From Flemingiibacterium sp045579745 (lineage in GTDB: Bacteria; Bacillota; Clostridia; Oscillospirales; CAG-272), in the NCBI GenBank assembly GCA_045579745.1, contig JAZNMQ010000072.1, forward strand, positions 10,632 through 74,631: a DNA stretch of 64,000 nucleotides. Direction: 5' to 3'. Positions 39,942 through 48,863 of this stretch are shown here, piece after piece; position 1 is the stretch's first letter, and each line of letters opens with the position of its first letter. The translations under genes were made by a program, and so were the position numbers. The notes beneath the pieces are model-generated. The model was given only the letters and a program-made list of their open reading frames with translations, had not been told where the DNA came from and made no database searches.

Positions 39942-40579
39942 TGAAAAAAATGAAATACAAGATCATTGCGTCGGATTCGCTTTATCGAAGAATGCTGAAG
40001 CTTGAGCTTGATAGGCTCGGCTTTATCGAAGCGGGGGATGACGCGAACGATTACCAGGTGCTGTTAGCTGAGGGGCTCACAGAGCTTCCACCGGTCAGAC
40101 GTCTTCGAGGAGCTGTATTTATTGACTGCGGACTTCTTATGGCAACGCTTCCCGAGCAGGTTAAGGTGCTTTTGCTTGAACGCCCGTTTTCGCTTTTGGA
40201 GCTTCGTGAGTTTTTGTGTGAGCTCGCGGAAAAGAGCTTGCTGACCGAATCTGATGACAATCAGCTTATTATTTCCCGTGAGGACCTGACCGTCACATAC
40301 GGCGAGCATGTAATTAAGCTGACACCGCGTGAGTTCAATCTGCTCGATTATCTTCACTCGCGCCCCGGAACAATCGTACGACGTTCCGAGCTTCTTCGTG
40401 AGCTGTGGAAGGATGAAAATGCACGCGATACAAACGTAGTCGATGTATATGTTCGCTTTTTGCGCTCAAAGCTCGATGAACCGCTTGGGGTGAGGCTGAT
40501 ACGCGCTGTCCGAGGCGAGGGCTATGTTTACTCGTACGAAAACGAAATGGCGCAGCCTATGGCGGGCGCTCACGAGTGA
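39941..40579 (+). CDS. OmpR/PhoB-type winged-helix protein with degenerate receiver domain
   Basis: Start ATG at 39941 overlaps the asparaginase stop. 212 residues. The C-terminal ~95 residues are a PhoB-type winged helix (KLTPREFNLLDYLHSRPGTIVRRSELLRELW; NVVDVYVRFLRSKLDEP; IRAVRGEGYVY). The N-terminal ~100 residues occupy the place of a receiver domain but lack the conserved Asp-Asp pair and the phospho-accepting Asp; the conserved end (ERPFSLLELREFL) remains. It therefore probably works without phosphorylation by a histidine kinase. No kinase gene adjacent. Targets unknown; the downstream pyr genes are a candidate. Confidence 0.85.
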   Translation: MKKMKYKIIASDSLYRRMLKLELDRLGFIEAGDDANDYQVLLAEGLTELPPVRRLRGAVFIDCGLLMATLPEQVKVLLLERPFSLLELREFLCELAEKSLLTESDDNQLIISREDLTVTYGEHVIKLTPREFNLLDYLHSRPGTIVRRSELLRELWKDENARDTNVVDVYVRFLRSKLDEPLGVRLIRAVRGEGYVYSYENEMAQPMAGAHE

Positions 40580-40594
40580 GAGGTGTAAGCTTGA

Positions 40595-41881
40595 ATGAAT
40601 AATTACGATCTGCTTATAGACAATGCTAAAATTATCGGATCAAACGGCTCCGATACAGTTTGCCGCATTGCGGTAAAGGATGGGAAAATTGCCGCTATTC
40701 TTAGCTGTGATGAGGGCGAAATCAAGGCTGACGAAGTAATTGACGCTGACGGTAAATACATAATTCCCGGGCTAATTGACCTGCATGTGCATTTTCGCGA
40801 GCCGGGACTTGAGTATAAGGAGGATATCGCAAGCGGTTCACGATGTGCCGCGGCAGGCGGTGTAACATCCGTTTTTACTATGCCGAACACCAAGCCGGTT
40901 TGCGATAACGAAGAGGTTCTCTCTTATATCCAAAATAAAGCACATATCGCCGATTGCCGTGTGCATCAGTTAGCGGCGATCACAAAGGGACTTGAAAGCA
41001 AGGAGCTTTGCGATATGGTTTCGCTTGCAAAGGCAGGCGCGGCGGCGTTTTCCGACGACGGAAAGCCCGTTATGACGGCGAAGCTTCTGCGTGATGCGAT
41101 GAAGCTTGCGGCAGAAAACGACCTTCTTATCATGTCGCACTGCGAGGATATGTCACTTGCATCGGGCGGCGCGATAAACGAGGGTGAGATAGCTGAGCGA
41201 CTTGGGCTTGGCGGAATATCGAATCTCTCGGAGGATATCGCGATCGAGCGGGATATTATGGTTGCTGAGGAAACGGGGTGCAGACTGCATATCTGCCATG
41301 TTTCAACTCGCGGCGGTGTTGACTGCATTCGCAGGGCAAAGGCACGCGGAGTTCGTGTTACCGCTGAAACCTGCCCTCACTATTTCATTCTGACTGACGA
41401 GGCTGTGCTGAAATACGGCTCAAACGCTAAGATGAACCCTCCGCTTCGAAGCCGCGATGATGTTGAAGCGATAATTGAGGGAATAAAGGACGGAACGCTT
41501 GACTGCATATCGACCGACCATGCTCCGCATTCGAAAGAGGAAAAATGCGAGGATATTGCAAAATCCCTCAACGGAATAATCGGCTTGCAAACATCGTTTA
41601 TCGCCTCCTATACAGCGCTTGTCGCAAACGGTCACATTAGCGCGCATAAGCTTATTTCGCTGATGTCGGCAAACCCTGCGCATATTACCGGCCTTGATAA
41701 GCTGGGGCTCGGAAGAATCGACCTCGGATGTCCTGCAGATTTTGCGCTCGTGACGCTCGGATGTGAGAACAAGGTTCTCGAATCCGATCTGCGCGGAAAA
41801 TCGACCAATACGCCGTTTATCGGCATGACATTCAAAGCGAAAATTGAGGCTACATTCGTTAACGGAATCAGAAAGTATTAA
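40595..41881 (+). CDS. pyrC: Dihydroorotase
   Basis: 428 residues, class I dihydroorotase length. Metal-binding DLHVHFREPG (about residues 58-67), carboxylatable Lys region, HICHVSTRGGV (~230) and ISTDHAPHSKEEK (~305) are present. It closes carbamoyl-aspartate to dihydroorotate in de novo UMP synthesis. First of four pyr genes (C-F-K-D) with gaps of under 25 bp. GAGAGG before the ATG; probably coupled to the winged-helix gene upstream. pyrB and pyrE are not in the window. Confidence 0.96.
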   Translation: MNNYDLLIDNAKIIGSNGSDTVCRIAVKDGKIAAILSCDEGEIKADEVIDADGKYIIPGLIDLHVHFREPGLEYKEDIASGSRCAAAGGVTSVFTMPNTKPVCDNEEVLSYIQNKAHIADCRVHQLAAITKGLESKELCDMVSLAKAGAAAFSDDGKPVMTAKLLRDAMKLAAENDLLIMSHCEDMSLASGGAINEGEIAERLGLGGISNLSEDIAIERDIMVAEETGCRLHICHVSTRGGVDCIRRAKARGVRVTAETCPHYFILTDEAVLKYGSNAKMNPPLRSRDDVEAIIEGIKDGTLDCISTDHAPHSKEEKCEDIAKSLNGIIGLQTSFIASYTALVANGHISAHKLISLMSANPAHITGLDKLGLGRIDLGCPADFALVTLGCENKVLESDLRGKSTNTPFIGMTFKAKIEATFVNGIRKY

Positions 41882-41902
41882 TTTTGAAAGGATATAAACA
41901 CT

Positions 41903-42817
41903 ATGTCATTTGAACCGCTTATTCAAAAAATCAAGGAAAAAAACAATCCTACCGTTATGGGACTTGATCCCGTTCTCGATTATATCCCGATGCACATTCG
42001 CGATGCGGCTGTAAAGGAATTTGGCGATACCTTCAAGGCGGCAGGCGAAGCGATTTTCAACTTCAACAAGGGTCTTATTGATGCAGCGGCAGAGCTTGTA
42101 CCTGCTGTAAAGCCTCAGTCCGCGTTCTATGAGATGTACGGAATCGAGGGACTTATCGCTCTTGAGCGCACGATCGAATATGCAAAAAATGCAGGACTTT
42201 ATGTTATTCTCGATGTAAAGCGCAACGATATCGGCTCGACTGCCGAGGCATATGCCAATGCCTTTATCGGTGAAACCCAGCTCTTTTCGTCTGCCGCAAA
42301 GGCAACTCCCGTTGACTGCGTAACGGTAAATCCTTACCTCGGAATTGACGGAGTTAAGCCGTTTATCGACACTGCCGCTAAATTCGACAAATCGATGTTC
42401 ATCCTTGTTAAGACCTCAAATAAATCCTCGGGCGATTTCCAGGACCTCGAAATCGGCGATACGACCCTTTATCGCAAGGTCGGAGCAAAGGTTGAGGAAT
42501 GGGGAATGCCTTACATCTCCGAGTCGGGCTACAGCCCCTGCGGAGCGGTCGTCGGCGCGACATATCCGAAACAGCTCACCGAGCTTCGTGCCGCAATGCC
42601 TCACACATTTTTCCTGATTCCCGGCTACGGCGCGCAGGGCGGTGCGGCTAATGACATCGCAGGCGCGTTTGATAAAAATAAGTCCGGCGCAATCGTAAAC
42701 TCCTCCCGTGCACTCATGTGCGCTTACAAGACAGCAAAGGACGATGGAACAAACTACCAAAAATGTACGCGCGACGCTGTCATCGCAATGCGTGATGATA
42801 TCTGCTCCGTACTTTAA
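41903..42817 (+). CDS. pyrF: Orotidine 5'-phosphate decarboxylase
   Basis: 304 residues, the longer PyrF form. The catalytic D-x-K-x-x-D motif is in LDVKRNDIGSTAEAYA (about residues 94-109). It decarboxylates OMP to UMP. AAAGGAT before the ATG; 21 bp after pyrC. Confidence 0.96.
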   Translation: MSFEPLIQKIKEKNNPTVMGLDPVLDYIPMHIRDAAVKEFGDTFKAAGEAIFNFNKGLIDAAAELVPAVKPQSAFYEMYGIEGLIALERTIEYAKNAGLYVILDVKRNDIGSTAEAYANAFIGETQLFSSAAKATPVDCVTVNPYLGIDGVKPFIDTAAKFDKSMFILVKTSNKSSGDFQDLEIGDTTLYRKVGAKVEEWGMPYISESGYSPCGAVVGATYPKQLTELRAAMPHTFFLIPGYGAQGGAANDIAGAFDKNKSGAIVNSSRALMCAYKTAKDDGTNYQKCTRDAVIAMRDDICSVL

Positions 42818-42835
42818 TAAAGTGAGGAAACCTAT

Positions 42836-43621
42836 ATGAGTCTGAAAGATAACGGAAAAATCATCTCCAATCGACGCATAACCGAAGCTGCGCAGCTTTA
42901 CGATATGCTCATCGAATGCCCCGAAATCGCAAGAGAGGCGATGCCGGGTCAAATCGTTCATGTGCTTTGCGGAGAGGGAACAACTCTTCGCCGTCCGATA
43001 TCCATCTGCGAGTGCGAGGGCGATTGTATTCGTCTTTGCTATGAGGTTCGCGGAAAGGGAACCGATTGGATGGCAAGAAGAAAAGAGGGCGACACAATCA
43101 GCCTGCTTGGTGCGCTCGGACGCGGCTTTACTCAGAAAAAAGGCGCGCACGCTCTGCTCGTTGGCGGCGGAATCGGCATATATCCGCTTCTTTCAATCGG
43201 AAAGGCTTGCGACAGTGCAAAGGCGGCATTCGGATTCCGCACAGCATCGCTTATCAATTCCACCGAGCTTTTCACCTCGCACGGTATTGACGTCGAGGTC
43301 ATTACTGACGACGGTTCAAGCGGCAGAAAGGGTTTCGTAACAGAGCTTGTCAAGGACGCGCTGGCAACGGGTGAGATTGATATCGTTTATGTTTGCGGCC
43401 CACGTCCGATGATGGCTGCAGTTGCGGCAATCTGTGAGGAAGCCGGAGTAAAATGCGAGGTTTCTATGGAAGAACGCATGGGATGCGGCGTCGGTGCTTG
43501 CCTTGCGTGCGTTTGCAAGACGATGTTTGTAGACAATCAGGGCGTGACCGGAGAAAAATACAAGCGTGTTTGCATTGACGGTCCCGTGTTCGATTCAAAA
43601 GAAATTATCTGGAGGGCATAA
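42836..43621 (+). CDS. pyrK: Dihydroorotate dehydrogenase electron transfer subunit
   Basis: 261 residues: FAD/NAD domain of the ferredoxin reductase type (RRPISICECEG, LVGGGIGIYPLL) and a C-terminal [2Fe-2S] site (MGCGVGACLACVCK, with a further Cys in RVCIDGPVF). It passes electrons from PyrD to NAD+. GTGAGGA before the ATG. Pairs with pyrD, which follows immediately. Confidence 0.96.
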   Translation: MSLKDNGKIISNRRITEAAQLYDMLIECPEIAREAMPGQIVHVLCGEGTTLRRPISICECEGDCIRLCYEVRGKGTDWMARRKEGDTISLLGALGRGFTQKKGAHALLVGGGIGIYPLLSIGKACDSAKAAFGFRTASLINSTELFTSHGIDVEVITDDGSSGRKGFVTELVKDALATGEIDIVYVCGPRPMMAAVAAICEEAGVKCEVSMEERMGCGVGACLACVCKTMFVDNQGVTGEKYKRVCIDGPVFDSKEIIWRA

Positions 43622-43622
43622 A

Positions 43623-44531
43623 ATGGATTTGTCAGTAAATTTTGCAGGTGTAACACTCAAAAATCCCGTAGTAACCGTTTCGGGAACCTGTGGCTTTGGC
43701 GCAGAATATTCGCCCTACTATTTGCCCGAACAGCTCGGTGCGATTGCCGTTAAGGGCATGACCTTAGCTCCAAGACTCGGCAACCCTCCGCCTCGAATTG
43801 CAGAAACACCCTCGGGTATATTAAACAGCATCGGACTTCAGAATCCGGGCGTTGAGTCGTTTATCGAAAACGACCTTCCCGATTTAAAGGCAGACGGAGC
43901 AACCGTTATTGCGAATATTTCGGGCTCAACCATCGCCGATTATTGCCGCGTTGCCGAAATATTGTCCGAAACTGAGGTTGATTTTATCGAGATGAACATC
44001 TCCTGCCCGAATGTTAAAGAGGGCGGCGTAGCGTTCGGTACAAACGCAAAAACGATTCACGAAATCACCTCAGAGGTTAAAAAGCACTCTACAAAGCCGA
44101 TAATCGTAAAGCTTTCACCGAACGTAACCGACATCACGGAGATGGCGCGTGCGGCTGAAGCGGGCGGTGCGAATGCACTCAGCCTTATCAATACGCTTCT
44201 CGGAATGCGCATTGACATCAAAACGAAGCGTCCGATTCTTCACAACAATGTTGGCGGACTATCGGGCCCTGCTGTGTTCCCCGTTGCGGTTCGAATGATA
44301 TGGCAGGTCAGAAACGCTGTAAGCCTGCCGATTCTCGGAATGGGTGGCGTTGCAAGTGCCGAGGATGCAATCGAAATGCTCATTGCAGGAGCAGATGTGA
44401 TAGGCGTTGGAACAGCGATGTTCCCGAATCCCTATCTGCCGCTTGAGATAATCGACGGAATTGCGAAATATATGGAAGAAAACGGCATTAAGAATGTCGC
44501 AGATATTTCGGCAACCGTCAAGCCTTGGTAA
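43623..44531 (+). CDS. pyrD: Dihydroorotate dehydrogenase B, catalytic subunit
   Basis: Start at 43623 with GGAGG 11 bases upstream; an in-frame ATG at 43566 lies inside pyrK. 302 residues. FMN- and substrate-binding NSIGLQNPG and the catalytic Cys in MNISCPNVKEGG are present, plus GMGGVASAEDAIEMLIAGA for phosphate binding. NAD-dependent type 1B enzyme with PyrK. Ends the pyr operon before a terminator. Confidence 0.96.
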   Translation: MDLSVNFAGVTLKNPVVTVSGTCGFGAEYSPYYLPEQLGAIAVKGMTLAPRLGNPPPRIAETPSGILNSIGLQNPGVESFIENDLPDLKADGATVIANISGSTIADYCRVAEILSETEVDFIEMNISCPNVKEGGVAFGTNAKTIHEITSEVKKHSTKPIIVKLSPNVTDITEMARAAEAGGANALSLINTLLGMRIDIKTKRPILHNNVGGLSGPAVFPVAVRMIWQVRNAVSLPILGMGGVASAEDAIEMLIAGADVIGVGTAMFPNPYLPLEIIDGIAKYMEENGIKNVADISATVKPW

Positions 44532-44545
44532 GCTGATATAAGTAA

Positions 44546-44590
44546 AAGGAGCTGTCGCCTGCGCGAAATTGCGCGGTGCGACAGCTCCTT
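44546..44590. terminator. Terminator between pyrD and oadG
   Basis: AAGGAGCTGTCGC (44546-44558) / GCGACAGCTCCTT (44578-44590), a perfect 13-bp stem with inner GCGC pairs. It is related in sequence to the GGAGCTGTTGCA hairpins at 20909 and 50714, and serves converging genes. Confidence 0.85.
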
Positions 44591-44603
44591 GTTTGATTAT
44601 ATA

Positions 44604-44816
44604 TTAGTTGCTGCTTGCGTCTTCATCCTTGGGCTTCTTTGAAAAGAGCTTGTTAAGAGCGACTGTTACGCCCCAAATAACGCCGATAACGATGAAGATT
44701 CCGAGCATGCCCATTCCCATGTAGCTGAGGTTTGAAACAAAGTTGAGCGGCTCGAACATTATCTCGGAGGAAGCAGTTTCTACGACCTCTTCAATTGCTG
44801 TTGTCATGTCTTCCAT
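44604..44816 (-). CDS. Sodium pump decarboxylase gamma subunit (OadG type)
   Basis: 70 residues: one transmembrane helix (about 34-55, YMGMGMLGIFIVIGVIWGVTVAL) and a charged C-terminus (KKPKDEDASSN), the OadG/MmdD pattern. It stabilises the membrane decarboxylase complex. It lies 15 bp after the beta subunit gene in the same operon. Confidence 0.78.
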   Translation of the reverse strand: MEDMTTAIEEVVETASSEIMFEPLNFVSNLSYMGMGMLGIFIVIGVIWGVTVALNKLFSKKPKDEDASSN

Positions 44817-44831
44817 TGTTCTGACCCTCCT

Positions 44832-45965
44832 TTACAGCAAGAAATTGAGTATCAGACCGCCTGCGATAACAGATGCGACCTGACCTGAAACGTTAACACC
44901 GATGGACTGCATAAGAAGGAAGTTCTGAGGGTCTTCCTTGAGTCCCATCTTGTGAACGATGCGACCTGACATCGGGAATGCAGAGATACCTGCCGCACCG
45001 ATCATCGGGTTGATTTTTTCCTTTAGGAAAAGATTCAGGACCTTTGCGAAAATTACTCCGCCTGCGGTGTCGAAAACGAATGCGAAAAGACCGAGTCCGA
45101 GGATGAGCAGAGTATCAACCTTTAAGAACTGCTCAGCCTGCATCTGTGATGCAATTGTGATGCCGAGGAAGATCGTGATAAGGTTTGCAAGCACCTTCTG
45201 AGCGGTTTCAGAGAGTGAGTCGAGCACTCCGCACTCGCGAATAAGGTTTCCGAACATCAGGAAGCCTACGAGTGAAACCGACGAGGGAGCTACACAGCCC
45301 GTTACAACGGTTATGATGATCGGGAAGAGAATGCGCGTTGTTTTGGAAACCGAGGAAGGCTTATACGGCATGCGGATCAGACGCTCCTCCTTAGTGGTGA
45401 GAAGCTTGATTACAGGGGGCTGAATGATCGGAACCAAAGCCATGTACGAATACGCGGCTACCATGATCGCACCGACATACTGAGAATTGAGCTTTTGCGA
45501 AACTACGATAGCAGTAGGTCCGTCAGCAGCACCGATGATACCGATCGAAGCCGCATCATTGAGCGGGAAGAATATCGAAGCAAGGCAGAGTGTGAAGAAA
45601 ATTCCGAACTGTGCCGCCGCACCGAATATCATAAGCTTAGGATTTGAGAGAATCGGTCCGAAGTCGATCATTGCTCCGATGCCGATAAATAGTATTAACG
45701 GGAAAAGCTCGTTTGCAATTCCTGCGTCGTAAAGAACGCTGAGTGCGCCGTGCTCGGGAACGAGCTCGCCCACAGAGTTTTCAATCATCTGAGTGATTGC
45801 GCCCGAAGCCGGGATATTGACCATGATTGCGCCGAATCCAATTGGGAGAAGCAGAGTAGGCTCCATCTCCTTTTTGATGGCGAGGAAGATGAGAACTCCG
45901 CCGATAATCCACATTACGACCTGCTGCCAGGTCAGGGCGAAGAGGTTTTGATATAATGCTTCCAT
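44832..45965 (-). CDS. oadB: Na+-translocating decarboxylase beta subunit (OadB type)
   Basis: Start at 45965 (AGAAAGGG just upstream); an earlier in-frame ATG has no site. 377 residues with about nine to eleven membrane segments. GFGAIMVNIP (~45), IGAADGPTAIVVSQKL (~150) and FDTAGGVIFAKVLNLF (~298) are the conserved pore segments, with Asp and Ser residues that carry Na+. It decarboxylates carboxybiotin and pumps Na+ out. The alpha subunit and biotin carrier are not in the window, so substrate (oxaloacetate, methylmalonyl-CoA or glutaconyl-CoA) is open. Confidence 0.93.
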   Translation of the reverse strand: MEALYQNLFALTWQQVVMWIIGGVLIFLAIKKEMEPTLLLPIGFGAIMVNIPASGAITQMIENSVGELVPEHGALSVLYDAGIANELFPLILFIGIGAMIDFGPILSNPKLMIFGAAAQFGIFFTLCLASIFFPLNDAASIGIIGAADGPTAIVVSQKLNSQYVGAIMVAAYSYMALVPIIQPPVIKLLTTKEERLIRMPYKPSSVSKTTRILFPIIITVVTGCVAPSSVSLVGFLMFGNLIRECGVLDSLSETAQKVLANLITIFLGITIASQMQAEQFLKVDTLLILGLGLFAFVFDTAGGVIFAKVLNLFLKEKINPMIGAAGISAFPMSGRIVHKMGLKEDPQNFLLMQSIGVNVSGQVASVIAGGLILNFLL

Positions 45966-46029
45966 AATGACCCTTTCTGATAAATTATTCCACTTGATGT
46001 CGTTCATCCTTGTGGTAAAGTACTATATT

Positions 46030-46058
46030 ATTATATACCAAATGCTCATTCATTGCAA
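46030..46058 (-). promoter_or_regulatory. Promoter of oadB-oadG
   Basis: On the - strand: TTGCAA (46058-46053), 17-bp spacer, TATAAT (46035-46030). Confidence 0.75.
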
Positions 46059-46198
46059 GCAAAACCGACATTTATTTTTACAGCTTTGATATTTTCGTAC
46101 AATATATATAATCGCTTGCCAAATACGGCAACTTAAGAAAAAAACGGCATTACTGCTGAACTTTTTGATGATTTTTCAAAAAAATGCGATTGTTTAGA

Positions 46199-46227
46199 TT
46201 GACACATGTTTGCATGTGTGATACAAT
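46199..46227 (+). promoter_or_regulatory. Promoter with operator-like palindrome in the spacer (deacetylase gene)
   Basis: TTGACA (46199-46204), 17-bp spacer, TACAAT (46222-46227). The spacer holds the inverted repeat ACACATG / CATGTGT (46202-46219), a likely repressor site. Confidence 0.75.
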
Positions 46228-46256
46228 AAGAAAAAATGCAAAAAGGAGAATATGTT

Positions 46257-46943
46257 ATGTGGAACGGAAAAATGAAAGCTTTGACCTTCAGCTATGACGA
46301 CGGAGTTGTCGAGGACAAAAGACTTGCCGAAATTTTTGACAGATACGGCATGAAATGCACCTTTAATCTTAATTCGGGACTCTTCACAACTCGCGATAAT
46401 CCCGGAGGACATTGGACATATAAGAAGGCAGAGGTTTACAGACTGCCCATTGAAGAGATGCTTGACGTTTACAAGAATCATGAGATCGCAGTTCACTCCT
46501 CAACTCATCCGCATCTCGAAAAACTCTCCCGCGAGGATTGCTCCAAGCAGATCTCGGACGATATTGCAAAGCTTACCGATATATTTGGCGTCAGACCTGT
46601 CGGAATGGCGTATCCGTACGGAACGTATAACGATATGGTCGTTGAGGTTCTTGCTGAGCAGGGCATCAGGTATTCGCGTACAGTAGCGTCGACAAATAAT
46701 TTTGAGCTTCAGACCGATTTGCTCAGATTCAATCCGACCTGCCACCACAACGCAGGCAATTTAATGGAGCTTGCTAAGCGATTTGTCGAGATGGAAACCG
46801 ACAAGCCGCAGCTCTTCTATCTGTGGGGACACAGCTACGAGTTCGACGGCGAGGATAATTGGGAGGTAATCGAGCGCTTCTGCGAATATATGGCAGGACG
46901 TGACGATATCTTCTACGGCAATAATACTGAAGTACTGCTTTGA
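46257..46943 (+). CDS. Polysaccharide deacetylase family protein
   Basis: Start at 46257 (AAAGGAG 8 bp upstream). 228 residues with the NodB-homology motifs: FSYDDG with Asp14 and Asp15, and the metal-binding HSSTH with His80 and His84. PYGTYNDMVV (~120) and a final HSYEF motif are also present. No signal peptide or membrane segment, so it works in the cytoplasm on a small amide or an imported sugar rather than on cell-wall glycans. Lone gene between oadB and hrcA, with a palindrome in its promoter. Substrate unknown. Confidence 0.88.
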   Translation: MWNGKMKALTFSYDDGVVEDKRLAEIFDRYGMKCTFNLNSGLFTTRDNPGGHWTYKKAEVYRLPIEEMLDVYKNHEIAVHSSTHPHLEKLSREDCSKQISDDIAKLTDIFGVRPVGMAYPYGTYNDMVVEVLAEQGIRYSRTVASTNNFELQTDLLRFNPTCHHNAGNLMELAKRFVEMETDKPQLFYLWGHSYEFDGEDNWEVIERFCEYMAGRDDIFYGNNTEVLL

Positions 46944-46950
46944 TCTTACA

Positions 46951-46984
46951 AACGCGCTGCGATAAAAGAAAATCGCAGCGCGTT
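46951..46984 (+). terminator. Terminator of the deacetylase gene
   Basis: AACGCGCTGCGAT / ATCGCAGCGCGTT, a perfect 13-bp stem, followed by ATCACTTTTA. Confidence 0.8.
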
Positions 46985-47050
46985 ATCACTTTTAGGGGTA
47001 GGAGTGCGCACGGATTCATAAATTGTTAACATAAAATATATTAATTCGCC

Positions 47051-47079
47051 TTGAATTTACCTCTGAAAAGAGGTATACT
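47051..47079 (+). promoter_or_regulatory. Promoter of the hrcA-grpE-dnaK operon
   Basis: TTGAAT (47051-47056), 17-bp spacer, TATACT (47074-47079). Overlapped just downstream by the CIRCE operator. Confidence 0.82.
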
Positions 47080-47090
47080 GTATACAGACG

Positions 47091-47117
47091 TTAGCACTTG
47101 ATGCGTCAGAGTGCTAA
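47091..47117 (+). promoter_or_regulatory. CIRCE operator (HrcA binding site)
   Basis: TTAGCACTT, 9-nt spacer, GAGTGCTAA: the consensus inverted repeat with one mismatch. It sits at the expected transcript start, so HrcA would repress its own operon until heat or misfolded protein titrates it through GroEL. Confidence 0.95.
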
Positions 47118-47135
47118 AAACAAGGAGGGAGAAGC

Positions 47136-48206
47136 GTGTCGAGTTCGAAAAAAGAATTGACTGAACGAAAAAAAGCGATACTTAAAGCGATTATAGATAC
47201 GCATATCAACCTCGGCGAACCGGTAGGTTCAAAATATTTAACTCAGTATAAGCAGATAGCCTTTTCGTCTGCCACGATAAGAAACGAAATGTCAGAGCTT
47301 GAGGAGATGGGGTATCTCGAACAGCCTCACACATCCTCGGGACGCATCCCGTCTGAGCTCGGATATCGCTTTTATGTCGACCAGCTCATGCAGCAATATC
47401 GCATGACGCAGGCAGAGCTCGGGGAGCTTGACAAGCTCATGTCCCTCAAAACGGCGGAGCTTAATCGCATACTTGATCGGGCGACGAAGCTTATGAGTAT
47501 GCTGACAAACTATACGGGCGTTGCCTTGAAGCGCGCTTCGGGACATCAGACCATAGCAAGATTTGATATCATGTATCTTTCGCCGCGAAGCTTCATACTT
47601 GTCATGCTGACATCGGCGGGCAATGTAAAAACGAAGCAGGTGCGGCTCGGCTTTGATGTCAACCGCGAAACGCTTGAGCGGCTGTCGATAGTTCTTAACG
47701 ACTGTATCGCCGGACTCGAAATGGACAGAATAACACTTCCCGTAATGCTTGATATGCAGAATCGCGTTCCGGGCGGTGAACATCTTATCAATCCGATAAT
47801 CCGCGCGGTATATGAAACGGTTAACGATGCAGACGACAGCGAGCTGATGTTTGACGGAGTTAATAACCTATTAAACTACCCCGAATATTCGGATATCGAC
47901 AAGGTTCGCGACATGCTCGGGCTTTTCGATAGGCAGGATGATCTGCGCGAGGTGCTCAGCACCGACGGAGGCGACAGAACGACAATCTATATCGGCTCGG
48001 AAAATGCGGTCGAGGTGATGAATAATTCCTCGCTGATATTCCGAACGGTAAAATCGGGCGATAATGTTATCGGTGCGATAGGCGTAATCGGTCCGAGGCG
48101 AATGGATTATTCAAAGGTCGTCACGCTCGTGGATCAGATGTCAAGCTACATCGGACGCCTGATGTACCCGGACGAATTGCCGCCGGGTGAAAATACGGAG
48201 GAATAA
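47136..48206 (+). CDS. hrcA: Heat-inducible transcription repressor HrcA
   Basis: 356 residues from a GTG start at 47136 (AAGGAGGGAG upstream). N-terminal winged helix (LTERKKAILKAIIDTHINLG...GEPVGSKYL; IRNEMSELEEMGYLEQPHTSSGR) and a C-terminal GAF-like dimer domain ending in IGVIGPRRMDYSKVV. It binds the CIRCE element 19 bp upstream. First gene of hrcA-grpE-dnaK. Confidence 0.97.
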   Translation: MSSSKKELTERKKAILKAIIDTHINLGEPVGSKYLTQYKQIAFSSATIRNEMSELEEMGYLEQPHTSSGRIPSELGYRFYVDQLMQQYRMTQAELGELDKLMSLKTAELNRILDRATKLMSMLTNYTGVALKRASGHQTIARFDIMYLSPRSFILVMLTSAGNVKTKQVRLGFDVNRETLERLSIVLNDCIAGLEMDRITLPVMLDMQNRVPGGEHLINPIIRAVYETVNDADDSELMFDGVNNLLNYPEYSDIDKVRDMLGLFDRQDDLREVLSTDGGDRTTIYIGSENAVEVMNNSSLIFRTVKSGDNVIGAIGVIGPRRMDYSKVVTLVDQMSSYIGRLMYPDELPPGENTEE

Positions 48207-48207
48207 A

Positions 48208-48795
48208 ATGACAGAAGATATTAAAAAGGAAGAAATGGTCGAAAACGCCGAGAATACAATCACAGATGAGGCGGATGCGGCTCCCAAAAAGGAGAAAAAA
48301 TCCGAAAAGGCTCTGAAGGATGAAAACAAAAAGCTGACCGCAGGCTTAAAGGAAGCCGAGGATGCTCTCAAAAAAACGACTGAGGAGCTTGCACAGACAA
48401 ACGACAAATATCTTCGCATCGCGGCTGAGTATGACAACTTCCGCAGAAGAGTTGCAAAGGAGCGCGAGGGGATTTATTCCGATGCTTATGCGGATGCGCT
48501 TTCGGCGCTGCTTCCGATACTCGACAATCTCGAGCGCGCAGCGGCTTACAGCGACGGCGCACAGCTGACCGAGGGAATCAAGCTCATCTTCAAGAGCGCA
48601 AAGGAGTCATTCGACAAGCTTGGTGTTACCGAATACGGTGCGGCAGGCGATAAATTCGATCCTCAGATCCACAATGCGATGATGCACATTGAGGACGAAT
48701 CCTTTGGAGAAAACGAGATTACCGAGGTTTTCCAAAAGGGCTACAAAAAAGGCGATAAGATCATTCGCGAGGCACTTGTCAAGGTTGCCAATTGA
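48208..48795 (+). CDS. grpE: GrpE, nucleotide exchange factor for DnaK
   Basis: Start at 48208 (GGAGG just upstream); 195 residues. N-terminal acidic, Lys/Glu-rich disordered stretch (~1-45), a coiled coil (~46-85), then the conserved core RIAAEYDNFRRRVAKER and the C-terminal beta domain (FDPQIHNAMMHIED...VFQKGYKKGDKIIREALVKV). It exchanges ADP for ATP on DnaK. One base after hrcA. Confidence 0.96.
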   Translation: MTEDIKKEEMVENAENTITDEADAAPKKEKKSEKALKDENKKLTAGLKEAEDALKKTTEELAQTNDKYLRIAAEYDNFRRRVAKEREGIYSDAYADALSALLPILDNLERAAAYSDGAQLTEGIKLIFKSAKESFDKLGVTEYGAAGDKFDPQIHNAMMHIEDESFGENEITEVFQKGYKKGDKIIREALVKVAN

Positions 48796-48863
48796 TTGTC
48801 TTTGACAGCAAGTTCATGCTTGAATATTAAAAATATACATTATCTTTTAGGAGGATATATAAA

